A DNA stretch of 24,789 nucleotides from the NCBI GenBank assembly GCA_035565975.1, contig DATMRT010000132.1:1-24789 (forward strand), given 5' to 3'. The notes beneath the pieces are model-generated. The model saw nothing but the letters and a program-made list of their open reading frames with translations. It was not told where the DNA came from and ran no database searches. Positions 8,435 through 15,994 of the stretch are shown one piece after another. This DNA is from Ga0077530 sp035565975. GTDB lineage: Bacteria; Pseudomonadota; Alphaproteobacteria; Rhizobiales; Hyphomicrobiaceae. Numbering within the stretch: position 1 is the first letter of the stretch; each line of letters starts with the position of its first letter. The translations under genes were made by a program, and so were the position numbers.

Positions 8435-8460
8435 AGGCGCCGGCCTCGAGGCCGGCGCCT
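8435..8460 (-). terminator. Rho-independent terminator of the first Hint gene
   Basis: A perfect palindrome has arms AGGCGCCGGCC / GGCCGGCGCCT and a TCGA loop. It starts 31 bases after the stop codon at 8492. On the minus strand it is followed by CTGTTTCTTC, a T-rich though imperfect tail. It isolates the Hint gene from the wzm operon leader. Confidence 0.75.
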
Positions 8461-8491
8461 GTTGAATTGCCTAACAGCATCACTGGACAGC

Positions 8492-9337
8492 TCAGGCGGC
8501 CTTGGACATTTCCAAGGCTCGTCCCTCGAGACGGTCGCGCACGACGTCCCTGGGCTGGCGACGATCAATCAGCAGAGCCACAGCACTGCGCATACGCGAC
8601 GCGATCTCGCTCCGGCCACCGTTGAAAATCGCCATCGGTGCACAGGAAGCCATGTCCGCCGGCGCGCCATACAAGGCGTAGTACTCATCCGCATTGTCGA
8701 ATGCGGCGAGCTTCTCAGCCGTCGTCAGGAAACTCTCACAAGGCGCTCCATCGGCGATGAGCACATCGTGCGTCTCGAGTTCTACGTGGTAATAGACGAT
8801 CTGATCACCCGGCACGTTGACGGCGGCGATGGTCTTGCCGTTGATGAGGTCGCCGACCGGGATCAGCACGCCGTCGAGGTGGACCATGTGCGAGCGAGAG
8901 AGATAGAGATCGCGGCTCGGGCTACCTTTGCCGAACGCGTCCTTTGAAACGCGCACCGGCATGGCATCCGCGCGCCAGGGGTTGCCGCCGTCGCGATCAA
9001 CGGCGATACGGCCGATCCAGCGGATCGCCCTCGAAGCGCCACTCTGGGTAGCGACGAGATCACCGATGCTTAGATTCTCGATTGCGACTTCGCCGCCAAG
9101 CGTCAAAAGGCGCGTGCCGGACAGAAAGCAAAGGCAGGGAGGCGTACCGATATTGTTAGGCAGCTTACAGTACGCACCGTAAGTAGGGCCATTGGGTGGG
9201 ACATTTTGGGCAGCAGCCCGCTTCACGCCCATCGGCCCGAGTGCCGCCATCAGCGCCCCCGCCGCCACCAAGCTGCGCCGGCTGAGCTGTAGATTCGGCC
9301 GATCGCGACCGACAGAACCATTATCCATTGCAGACAT
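8492..9337 (-). CDS. Exported single Hint_2-domain protein (paralogue 1)
   Basis: This 281-residue protein has a Tat-like signal: SRRSLVAAGALMAALG with the arginine pair at 20-21 and likely cleavage near AAA-Q (43/44). After only about 26 mature residues comes a Hint domain starting at Cys70 (CFLSGTRLLTLGGEVAIENL). It continues with GDLVATQSG, RAIRWIGR, LSRSHMVHLDG (His150, the usual block-B histidine), DLINGKTI and YYHVELETHDVLIADG ending in APCESF. This order matches the bacterial Hint_2 family (Hedgehog/intein fold), which can cleave the bond before the cysteine; activity here is unproven. Mature sequence before the domain has two extra cysteines (57, 68). The ATG at 9337 is preceded by GGAGGG. 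The second paralogue lies at 19738-20628. Substrate and role are unknown. Confidence 0.85.
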   Translation of the reverse strand: MSAMDNGSVGRDRPNLQLSRRSLVAAGALMAALGPMGVKRAAAQNVPPNGPTYGAYCKLPNNIGTPPCLCFLSGTRLLTLGGEVAIENLSIGDLVATQSGASRAIRWIGRIAVDRDGGNPWRADAMPVRVSKDAFGKGSPSRDLYLSRSHMVHLDGVLIPVGDLINGKTIAAVNVPGDQIVYYHVELETHDVLIADGAPCESFLTTAEKLAAFDNADEYYALYGAPADMASCAPMAIFNGGRSEIASRMRSAVALLIDRRQPRDVVRDRLEGRALEMSKAA

Positions 9338-9834
9338 TCAGCCCTCCATAATGGCCGCACTAAAAAACCAATATTAACCTTGTGCTCTTCTCGCAGAAGA
9401 ATCGGCTGGCGCGCAAGAGGGGAGGAAAGTTGCACACGCCATTTTCTAGCCTGCCGTTGCCCAAACGCCACGGCGATCGCAAATAAGTCAGCGGATCGCG
9501 CTTCGACTGCGGGAGAGCCTCGACGAAGTTGCGCCTTTGGGTGAACTGGATGCCAGCCCGCGCCGCGACGAGGCCCGACCACTACGATCAGCTCAGCTGA
9601 ACTTCAGGAGGAGCGCCATCGCAACGCTTGCCAGTTCGCCCGGCCCACGCCGCCTGCAATCCCTTATGAGATACGTCCCACGCTGCGCGCTCCAGGAGCC
9701 CCGCTGGCGTGCGGCTTCAACCAACGTAAGCCGCGTTACACAAGCGCCACACTAAGATCACTTTTCATCCTAAGTGGCCCGGCATTGAGCCTGGGCGTTG
9801 ATTCGGTTGGCTAAATTTCCTGTGGGGTGGGCGC

Positions 9835-9847
9835 GACGGCAGCCGTC
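9835..9847. promoter_or_regulatory. Inverted repeat just upstream of a -35 box (possible operator)
   Basis: GACGGC-A-GCCGTC is a perfect 6+1+6 inverted repeat ending six bases before the TTGACA at 9854. That placement is usual for an activator or repressor site. The matching promoter block before the second Hint gene does not have it, so if used it is specific to the sugar-phosphate transferase operon. Confidence 0.35.
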
Positions 9848-9853
9848 AATGTG

Positions 9854-9882
9854 TTGACAATGTGGCGGATGTTGGAAAGGAT
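9854..9882 (+). promoter_or_regulatory. Predicted promoter of the sugar-phosphate transferase gene
   Basis: A perfect TTGACA (9854-9859) is followed after 17 bases by AAGGAT (9877-9882), a weak -10. The block GTTGACA-A-TGTGGCGG recurs with one mismatch, and with AAGCAT at the same spacing, before the second Hint gene. The start codon is about 80 bases downstream. Confidence 0.5.
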
Positions 9883-9961
9883 AAGGTTAACAGATCGTTG
9901 CACGAACTTGAATTAAGAGAATTGGATCTTGGCGGGGCGGTGGGTTTGCCACCGGGGTCGA

Positions 9962-11449
9962 ATGTCAATTGCGCGTCGGGGGCGATCCCTCACGATTGAT
10001 CTCATTATTGTCGGCTTGGCTTCGATCTCAGCGCTCGGGCTCCGCGAAAATTTTGCAATCTCGGAAGATCGCTGGATCGCGTTCGCCCCCCACCTCGCGC
10101 TGACCCTGGCAGTTGCCGGTCCGGCCTTGGTGTTCTTTGAGCTCGACCGGTCGGTGTGGCGCTTCAGCGGGCTCTCCGACTACTTGCGCGCGACCATTGC
10201 CTCTCTATTGATCGTGGCCTGCGCGACAGGGTTGAGTTTTGTCCTCAACCGACTGGAGGGCGTCGCCCGGTCGTTGCCGGCGTTGCAGGTCCTGCTCATC
10301 GCCGTGGGCTTGGTCGGGGGCCGGGTTCTGACGCGGGTCATGCACGCACGGCGCCGACCGAGCGATCATCAGCCGGTCGCGCTGCCGGCAGACGACGATA
10401 CGGTATTGATTGTCGGCTGGAGCGCCCTGGTAGATCTTTTCGTTCGCTCGGCGTCCGAATTTGGCGGCGACAGGCTGCATATTGCTGGGATTCTCTCTCC
10501 GCGTCGGAATCATGTGGGTCGGCTCGTGCACGCCGTAAGGGTGCTCGGGACGCCCGAGGAAACCGACAAGGTCATCGCGGATCTTGATGTCCATGGCATT
10601 CATGTCGGGCGGATCGTCGTCGCGACCTCGGTGGACCGCCTGTCCGAGGAGGCGCGCCGCGTGCTGAGAGAGATTGAAAGCACGACGGACATTCGCCTCG
10701 AGTTCATCGCCGAGCGCTTGGGAATATCCGCCACGCGCACCACGTCGGCGGTGCGTCGCTTGCCGTCCGATGCGCAAGAGACTCATGCCTTCGCCATTCA
10801 GCAAGAGGCCTCCTTCGAGCAGTTGCTGCACAGGCCTTATTGGCGCGCGAAGCGCCTTGTCGACGCGGCAGTGGCTTTGGCCCTGATCGTTCTGCTTGCG
10901 CCCGTGATCTTGCTGACAGCGCTGATTGTCGCCTGCGACGTCGGTCTGCCCGTGCTGTTCATGCAGCAGCGGCCGGGCCGCCGCGGCTCCCGTTTTACAC
11001 TCCTCAAGTTCAGGACCATGGGGCCGTCGCATGATGCGGCCGGCCAGCGGATTCCTGATGATGCGCGCATCTCCCGCATCGGCAAGTTCATGAGGCGGAC
11101 GCGGCTCGATGAGCTGCCGCAGTTGTTCAATATCCTTATCGGCCACATGTCTTTCGTGGGGCCCCGTCCATTGGTGGCGAGAGAGCAGTCGCCGGAGATC
11201 GTGGCTCGCCTACTCGTGCGGCCGGGTCTCACGGGATGGGCACAGGTCTACGGCGGCCGGACGGTTTCAGTGGCGGACAAGGTCGCGCTCGACCTGTGGT
11301 ATGTGCGTCATGCCTCTTTCCTGCTCGATCTGAAGATCATGGCCGCAACATTGCCGCTGGTCATTTTCGGTGAACGCGTCAATGGGGAAATCGTGCGCCT
11401 GGCATGGCAGGATCTTCACGGACTTCAGAGGCGTGCAGTGGGCGAGTAG
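9962..11449 (+). CDS. Polyprenyl-phosphate sugar-1-phosphate transferase (WcaJ/ExoY-type initiating enzyme)
   Basis: This integral membrane enzyme should start the repeat unit by moving a hexose-1-phosphate from a UDP-sugar onto undecaprenyl phosphate. The N-terminal half has four hydrophobic spans and a CoA-binding-like Rossmann segment (VLIVGWSALVDLF, near residues 148-160). The C-terminal catalytic domain starts at YWRAKRLVDAAVALALIVLL (about 293-312). It shows LLKFRTM (347-353), RRTRLDELPQLFNIL (378-392), GPRPL (400-404) and RPGLTGWAQV (420-429), all hallmarks of the bacterial sugar transferase family. I use the ATG at 9962 (495 residues); an in-frame TTG at 9929 would add 11. It stands alone behind its own promoter, 330 bases before the nucleotide-sugar genes. 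The sugar (glucose, galactose or other) cannot be fixed. Confidence 0.92.
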   Translation: MSIARRGRSLTIDLIIVGLASISALGLRENFAISEDRWIAFAPHLALTLAVAGPALVFFELDRSVWRFSGLSDYLRATIASLLIVACATGLSFVLNRLEGVARSLPALQVLLIAVGLVGGRVLTRVMHARRRPSDHQPVALPADDDTVLIVGWSALVDLFVRSASEFGGDRLHIAGILSPRRNHVGRLVHAVRVLGTPEETDKVIADLDVHGIHVGRIVVATSVDRLSEEARRVLREIESTTDIRLEFIAERLGISATRTTSAVRRLPSDAQETHAFAIQQEASFEQLLHRPYWRAKRLVDAAVALALIVLLAPVILLTALIVACDVGLPVLFMQQRPGRRGSRFTLLKFRTMGPSHDAAGQRIPDDARISRIGKFMRRTRLDELPQLFNILIGHMSFVGPRPLVAREQSPEIVARLLVRPGLTGWAQVYGGRTVSVADKVALDLWYVRHASFLLDLKIMAATLPLVIFGERVNGEIVRLAWQDLHGLQRRAVGE

Positions 11450-11779
11450 GATATGTGGAATGGCTCGTTCGCCTCTCGGCGACCCGGACGGCAGGCAGGT
11501 TCGCGCCGGCTATAGCTTGATCCATCCCCTGGGTGCGCGAAATACACTGCGATCACAAAGACTTCTGGCCTCGCGCCTGGGAATGATGGTACTGCGCGCG
11601 AATGGCTGACCGTAAGCCCATGCGCCGATGACATTGGGGCAACGCTACGCGAAGCCGCGCCGAAATCACGCCGGAAGGACCGGTTTTGTTGCGCACACGT
11701 GGCGTAGAGGTTTCGGGGACTCGTTCACCCGAAGTGCGGTAGCTTTACCCGCGAGCGTAGAGCGTATCTATGGAGAAGA
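11450..11779. other. Intergenic region carrying the second shared element
   Basis: These 330 bases lie between the sugar-phosphate transferase and UDP-xylose synthase genes. There is no gene and no obvious terminator hairpin. The only notable feature is the 24-base element at 11723-11746, which suggests that a second promoter starts the nucleotide-sugar operon here. Confidence 0.5.
11723..11746 (+). promoter_or_regulatory. Shared 24-base upstream element, copy 2 (UDP-xylose synthase side)
   Basis: It reads GTTCACCCG, A, AGTGCGGTAGCTTT on the plus strand and ends 33 bases before the ATG at 11780. It matches the minus-strand copy at 8033-8056 at 23 of 24 bases, while flanking DNA does not match, so it looks like a conserved site and not a duplicated leader. 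Confidence 0.5.
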
Positions 11780-12778
11780 ATGGTGCAAGCGCGGAGCAAG
11801 GCTGAAGATAATGGTGACTATGGTTCCGCGTCCGCGCGAAAGACCATCCTGATTACAGGAGGTGCTGGCTTTCTCGGCTCGCATCTCTGCGATCGGCTGA
11901 TCGCCGATGGTCACGACGTCATCTGCCTCGACAATTTCTTTACCGGCGCGAAGCGCAATATCGAGCATCTCCTGGCGCATCCGCGATTCGAGCTGATGCG
12001 GCACGACATCACGTTCCCGCTCTATGTCGAGGTCGACGAGATCTACAATCTCGCCTGCCCCGCCTCGCCGATCCACTATCAGCACGATCCCGTGCAAACC
12101 ACGAAGACGAGCGTGCACGGGGCGATCAACATGCTGGGACTGGCGAAGCGCCTCAAATGCAGAGTGATGCAAGCCTCGACGTCCGAAGTCTATGGCGATC
12201 CCCACGTGCACCCCCAGACCGAGGACTACTGGGGCCATGTGAACCCGATCGGCCCGCGCTCGTGCTACGATGAGGGCAAGCGCTGCGCAGAAACATTGTT
12301 CTTCGACTACCACCGCCAGCACAGACTGGAGATCAAGGTGGCCCGCATCTTCAACACCTACGGGCCGCGCATGCACCCCCATGACGGCCGGGTGGTATCC
12401 AACTTCATTGTTCAGGCACTGCAGGGCAAGCCGATCACCATCTACGGGGACGGCGGCCAGACGCGATCCTTCTGTTACGTCGATGATCTGATCGAGGGTT
12501 TTGTGCGGTTGATGAACAGCCCCGCCGAGGTCACCGGGCCTATCAATCTCGGCAATCCCGGAGAGTTCACCATCCGCGAGTTGGCTGAACTCACCATCGA
12601 TATGACGGGGTCCAAATCGAAACTCACCTTCCAGTCCCTGCCGCAGGACGACCCGAAGCAGCGCCGCCCCGACATTACGCTTGCCGAGAAGCATCTGGGT
12701 TGGCAGCCGAAAAAGCCGTTGCGCGAGGGGCTACAGCAGACCATTGCGTATTTTGATCGCCTCTTGTCTTCAAATTGA
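11780..12778 (+). CDS. UDP-glucuronate decarboxylase (UDP-xylose synthase)
   Basis: This 332-residue extended short-chain dehydrogenase/reductase should oxidise and decarboxylate UDP-glucuronate to UDP-xylose with bound NAD. GGAGFLGSH (27-35) binds the nucleotide; NLACPASPIHYQ (90-101) and the catalytic Y163-x3-K167 in RSCYDEGKR are characteristic of UDP-xylose synthases rather than dTDP-glucose dehydratases. Also seen are RIFNTYGPRM and GDGGQTRSFCYVDDLI. The first 20 residues are a polar tail before the fold. The ATG at 11780 has GGAGAAG only two bases upstream; the second codon, GTG, is a possible alternative start. It heads the nucleotide-sugar gene set and precedes a UDP-glucuronate epimerase, so both draw on the same pool of UDP-glucuronate. 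Confidence 0.93.
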   Translation: MVQARSKAEDNGDYGSASARKTILITGGAGFLGSHLCDRLIADGHDVICLDNFFTGAKRNIEHLLAHPRFELMRHDITFPLYVEVDEIYNLACPASPIHYQHDPVQTTKTSVHGAINMLGLAKRLKCRVMQASTSEVYGDPHVHPQTEDYWGHVNPIGPRSCYDEGKRCAETLFFDYHRQHRLEIKVARIFNTYGPRMHPHDGRVVSNFIVQALQGKPITIYGDGGQTRSFCYVDDLIEGFVRLMNSPAEVTGPINLGNPGEFTIRELAELTIDMTGSKSKLTFQSLPQDDPKQRRPDITLAEKHLGWQPKKPLREGLQQTIAYFDRLLSSN

Positions 12779-12868
12779 AACGCAAGTCCCCCGGCTTGTC
12801 GGCCGTGAACTGTGAACCGGCGCTATGGTGTCCCTGCAGGCTCAGCGCTTCCGTGCTACCTTGAGCGC

Positions 12869-13891
12869 ATGAAGATCCTCGTCACAGGTGCCGCAGGGTT
12901 CATCGGCTTCCATGTCGCGAAGCGATTGCTGGAGCGTGGCGACACGGTGGTCGGCATCGATGTCGTCAACGACTATTACGATCCGGCGCTCAAGGAGGCC
13001 CGGCTTTCGATTCTCAATCAGGCGGCGGGCGGGGTTAACAGCGCGTGGACCTTTGTGCGTGCCGATCTCGCCGATGCCGCGCTCGTAAACGAGTGCTTCG
13101 CCGCCCACGACTTCGATCGCGTCATCCACCTCGCGGCGCAGGCGGGCGTCCGTCACAGCCTGACCCATCCGCACGACTACGTGCAGTCGAACCTCGTGGC
13201 ATTCGTGAACATCCTCGAGGCATGCCGCCATGCCGGAACGGCCCATCTCGTCTATGCCTCGACCTCGAGCGTCTATGGCGCCAGCACGCGGATGCCGTTC
13301 TCCGAGCACGATGACGCCGATCATCCGCTTCAGCTCTACGCCGCAACCAAGCGCGCGAACGAGCTCATGGCACATTCCTACAGCCACCTCTTCGCCCTGC
13401 CGACAACGGGACTGCGCTTCTTCACCGTCTACGGGCCTTGGGGGCGGCCGGACATGGCACCGATCCTCTTCACGCGGGCGATCGACGAGGGCCGGCCCAT
13501 TCAGGTCTTCAACCGCGGCAATCACAGCCGCGACTTCACGTATGTCGATGACGTGGTGGAGGGCGTGATACGCGCTTCGGATCAGCCCGCTACGCCAGCC
13601 TCGAATTGGGACAGCAGCAAGCCCGATCCGGCAATCTCGAATGCGCCGTTCCGCATCTATAACATCGGCAACAGCTCACCTGTCCGGCTCGATGACTTCA
13701 TCGCGGCGATCGAGAGCGCCCTCGGCAAGAAAGCCGTGCGAGAGATGCTGCCGCTCCAGCCGGGCGACGTGCCGGACACGTTTGCCGACGTGTCGGAGCT
13801 GGCGAAGGCGGTCGGCTACGCACCGAACACCACGGTCACGGATGGTGTCGCGCGCCTCGTCGCTTGGTATCGCGACTATTACGGCCGCTAA
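12869..13891 (+). CDS. UDP-glucuronate 4-epimerase (LspL-like)
   Basis: This 340-residue NAD-dependent epimerase should interconvert UDP-glucuronate and UDP-galacturonate. It begins MKILVTGAAGFIGFHVAKRL (1-20), has NDYYDP (34-39), which is typical of UDP-glucuronate epimerases, then HLAAQAGVRHS, STSSVYG and the catalytic Y157-x3-K161 (YAATKRANE). RFFTVYGPWGRPDMA follows as in the family. The ATG at 12869 is preferred because the protein then starts at the Rossmann strand; an upstream in-frame start at 12812 would add 19 residues not expected in the family. It lies 90 bases after the UDP-xylose synthase gene and 83 before gmd, all the same way, consistent with one operon. Rhizobial LspL homologues feed galacturonate into surface polysaccharide. 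Confidence 0.92.
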   Translation: MKILVTGAAGFIGFHVAKRLLERGDTVVGIDVVNDYYDPALKEARLSILNQAAGGVNSAWTFVRADLADAALVNECFAAHDFDRVIHLAAQAGVRHSLTHPHDYVQSNLVAFVNILEACRHAGTAHLVYASTSSVYGASTRMPFSEHDDADHPLQLYAATKRANELMAHSYSHLFALPTTGLRFFTVYGPWGRPDMAPILFTRAIDEGRPIQVFNRGNHSRDFTYVDDVVEGVIRASDQPATPASNWDSSKPDPAISNAPFRIYNIGNSSPVRLDDFIAAIESALGKKAVREMLPLQPGDVPDTFADVSELAKAVGYAPNTTVTDGVARLVAWYRDYYGR

Positions 13892-13974
13892 GATGGCAAG
13901 CACTTCCGCCGCGAACACCAAGCGTCCGGGCAGACCGGCGCGCGCATGAGCTATTGTCGATCCTCGGAGAGAGC

Positions 13975-15045
13975 ATGAGCAGCAAGGTCGCACTCATCAC
14001 GGGCGTCACCGGTCAGGATGGCGCCTACCTCGCGGAGCTTCTGCTCGGCAAGGGCTACGAAGTTCACGGCATCAAGCGCCGCTCCTCGTCGTTCAACACC
14101 GGCCGTGTCGATCACCTGTACATCGACCCGCACGAGCGCGAGACCCGGTTTCATCTCCACTACGGCGACCTGACCGACGCGACGAACCTGATCCGCATCG
14201 TGCAGGAGACGCAACCGGACGAGATCTACAATCTCGCGGCCCAGAGCCACGTGCAGGTGAGCTTCGAGACGGCGGAGTACACGGCCAACGCCGATGCCAT
14301 GGGAACACTGCGTCTGCTCGAGGCGATCCGCATTCTCCGGCTCAGCGAGAAGGTGCGCTTCTATCAGGCCTCGACCTCGGAGCTCTACGGCAAGGTGCAG
14401 GCGACGCCGCAGAATGAGACGACGCCGTTCTACCCGCGCAGCCCCTACGCGGTGGCGAAGCTCTACGCGTACTGGATCACGGTCAACTACCGCGAGGCCT
14501 ATAGCTTCCACGCCTCTAACGGCATTCTCTTCAATCACGAGAGCCCGATCCGCGGCGAGACGTTCGTAACGCGCAAGGTGACCCGCGGTGTCGCCGCCAT
14601 CGTCATGGGCCTGCAGAAGAAGCTTTATCTCGGTAATCTCGACGCCAAGCGGGATTGGGGTCACGCTCGCGATTTTGTCGAGGGCATGTGGCGGATCCTG
14701 CAGCAGGACACACCCGATGACTACGTGCTCGCCACCGGCGAGATGCACTCGGTGCGCGAGCTGGTCGAGATCGCCTTCGAGATGGTGGGCCGGCGCATCG
14801 AGTGGCGCGGTAAGGGCGTTGAGGAGAAGGGCATCGATACGATGACCGGTGCTGAGCTGGTGGCGATCGATCCGCGGTACTTCCGTCCGACCGAGGTCGA
14901 CCTGCTGCTGGGCGATGCGACGAAGGCACGCGATCGCCTCGGCTGGCGGCACGCGATTTCCTTCCGCGAGATGGTGGCCGAGATGGTGCGCGAGGATCTG
15001 AAACTGATCGCACGCGATCAGGATCGAAAGGACATCCATGGCTAG
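13975..15045 (+). CDS. gmd: GDP-mannose 4,6-dehydratase
   Basis: This 356-residue enzyme converts GDP-mannose to GDP-4-keto-6-deoxy-mannose, the first committed step to GDP-L-fucose. GVTGQDGAYLAELLL (10-24), RRSSSFNTGRVDHLY (35-49), NLAAQSHVQVSFE (86-98), STSELYG (133-139) and the catalytic Y158-x3-K162 are classic Gmd signatures. NHESPIRGETFVTRK, DAKRDWGHA and RPTEVDLLLGD are also present. The ATG at 13975 has GGAGAG a few bases upstream; the frame extends further 5' but without support. The stop overlaps the next gene by eight bases, so it is coupled to the GDP-fucose synthase. There are no anomalies. Confidence 0.97.
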   Translation: MSSKVALITGVTGQDGAYLAELLLGKGYEVHGIKRRSSSFNTGRVDHLYIDPHERETRFHLHYGDLTDATNLIRIVQETQPDEIYNLAAQSHVQVSFETAEYTANADAMGTLRLLEAIRILRLSEKVRFYQASTSELYGKVQATPQNETTPFYPRSPYAVAKLYAYWITVNYREAYSFHASNGILFNHESPIRGETFVTRKVTRGVAAIVMGLQKKLYLGNLDAKRDWGHARDFVEGMWRILQQDTPDDYVLATGEMHSVRELVEIAFEMVGRRIEWRGKGVEEKGIDTMTGAELVAIDPRYFRPTEVDLLLGDATKARDRLGWRHAISFREMVAEMVREDLKLIARDQDRKDIHG

Positions 15046-15994
15046 CGCTTCGTCCACGGCATTCGCGCTCGCCGGAAAGCGCGTGTGGGTTGCCGGTCAC
15101 CGAGGCATGGTCGGCGCAGCCTTGACGCGGCGGCTGCGCTCGGAGAGCTGCACGCTCCTCGAGATCTCGCGCAGCGAAGTCGATCTCAGAGAGCAGGGCG
15201 CCATCCGCGCCTGGATGATGCGCGAGCGCCCGGAAGCCGTGTTCGTTGCGGCAGCCAGGGTCGGCGGCATTCTGGCCAACGACACGAGGCCGGCCGAGTT
15301 CCTGTACGACAACCTCATGATCGAGGCGAATATCATCGATGCGGCGCGTCAGGCCGGCGTCGAGAAGCTCCTGTTCCTCGGGTCATCGTGCATCTATCCG
15401 CGTCTGGCGCCGCAGCCGATGACCGAGGCAGCGCTGCTGACCGGCCCGCTCGAGCCGACGAATGAGTGGTATGCGATCGCCAAGATCGCTGGGATCAAGC
15501 TCGCGCAGGCCTATCGGCGCCAGTACGGCTGCCGTTTCATATCCGCTATGCCAACCAATCTCTACGGACCGAACGACAACTTCGATCTCGCTTCGAGCCA
15601 TGTGCTGCCGGCGCTGATGCGCAAGATGCACGAGGCGAAGACCGCGCGCGCCGAGAGCGTGGTTCTGTGGGGCACAGGCAAGCCGCGGCGCGAGTTCCTT
15701 CACGTGGATGACCTCGCCGATGCCCTCGTGCACTTGATGAAGGTCTATGACGACGAAGGCCATGTGAACGTAGGCGTCGGCGAGGACGTGTCCATAGCGG
15801 AATTGGCCACGATCTGCGCCCGCGCGGTCGGCTTCGACGGCCGCTTCGACTATGACACCTCGAAGCCTGATGGCACGCCGCGCAAGCTTCTTGACGTCTC
15901 CCTGCTCACATCGCTCGGCTGGCGCGCGTCGATACCGCTCGAGACCGGCATCCGCGACACCTACCGCTGGTTCCTGGAGCACGGCGCCGGTTGA
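15038..15994 (+). CDS. fcl: GDP-L-fucose synthase (epimerase/reductase)
   Basis: This 318-residue bifunctional enzyme turns the Gmd product into GDP-L-fucose using NADPH. GHRGMVGAAL (20-29) is the cofactor loop. SSCIYP (116-121) carries the conserved active-site cysteine (118), and TNEWYAIAKIAG includes the catalytic Y145-x3-K149. NLYGPNDNFD and RREFLHVDDLADA are family signatures. AAAGGA lies just before the ATG at 15038, which sits inside the end of gmd. The TGA stop overlaps the likely TTG start of the following glycosyltransferase. The gmd-fcl pair makes fucose a probable component of the polysaccharide. Confidence 0.96.
   Translation: MASASSTAFALAGKRVWVAGHRGMVGAALTRRLRSESCTLLEISRSEVDLREQGAIRAWMMRERPEAVFVAAARVGGILANDTRPAEFLYDNLMIEANIIDAARQAGVEKLLFLGSSCIYPRLAPQPMTEAALLTGPLEPTNEWYAIAKIAGIKLAQAYRRQYGCRFISAMPTNLYGPNDNFDLASSHVLPALMRKMHEAKTARAESVVLWGTGKPRREFLHVDDLADALVHLMKVYDDEGHVNVGVGEDVSIAELATICARAVGFDGRFDYDTSKPDGTPRKLLDVSLLTSLGWRASIPLETGIRDTYRWFLEHGAG

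Larger units (their letters stand above)
9338..9961. other. Divergent intergenic region between Hint gene 1 and the sugar-phosphate transferase gene
   Basis: No gene is supported in these roughly 620 bases. The right part holds the TTGACA promoter block and a 13-base inverted repeat described separately. The left part carries a 15-base palindrome (TCTTCT-CGC-AGAAGA, 9386-9400) just upstream of an AT-rich TTAATATT that could be the -10 of the leftward Hint gene. The middle (about 9420-9760) shows nothing recognisable. Confidence 0.5.

Noticed and set aside
11768..12694. A 308-codon minus-strand frame opposite UDP-xylose synthase
   Set aside because: The plus strand has the full catalytic and cofactor motifs of UDP-xylose synthase.
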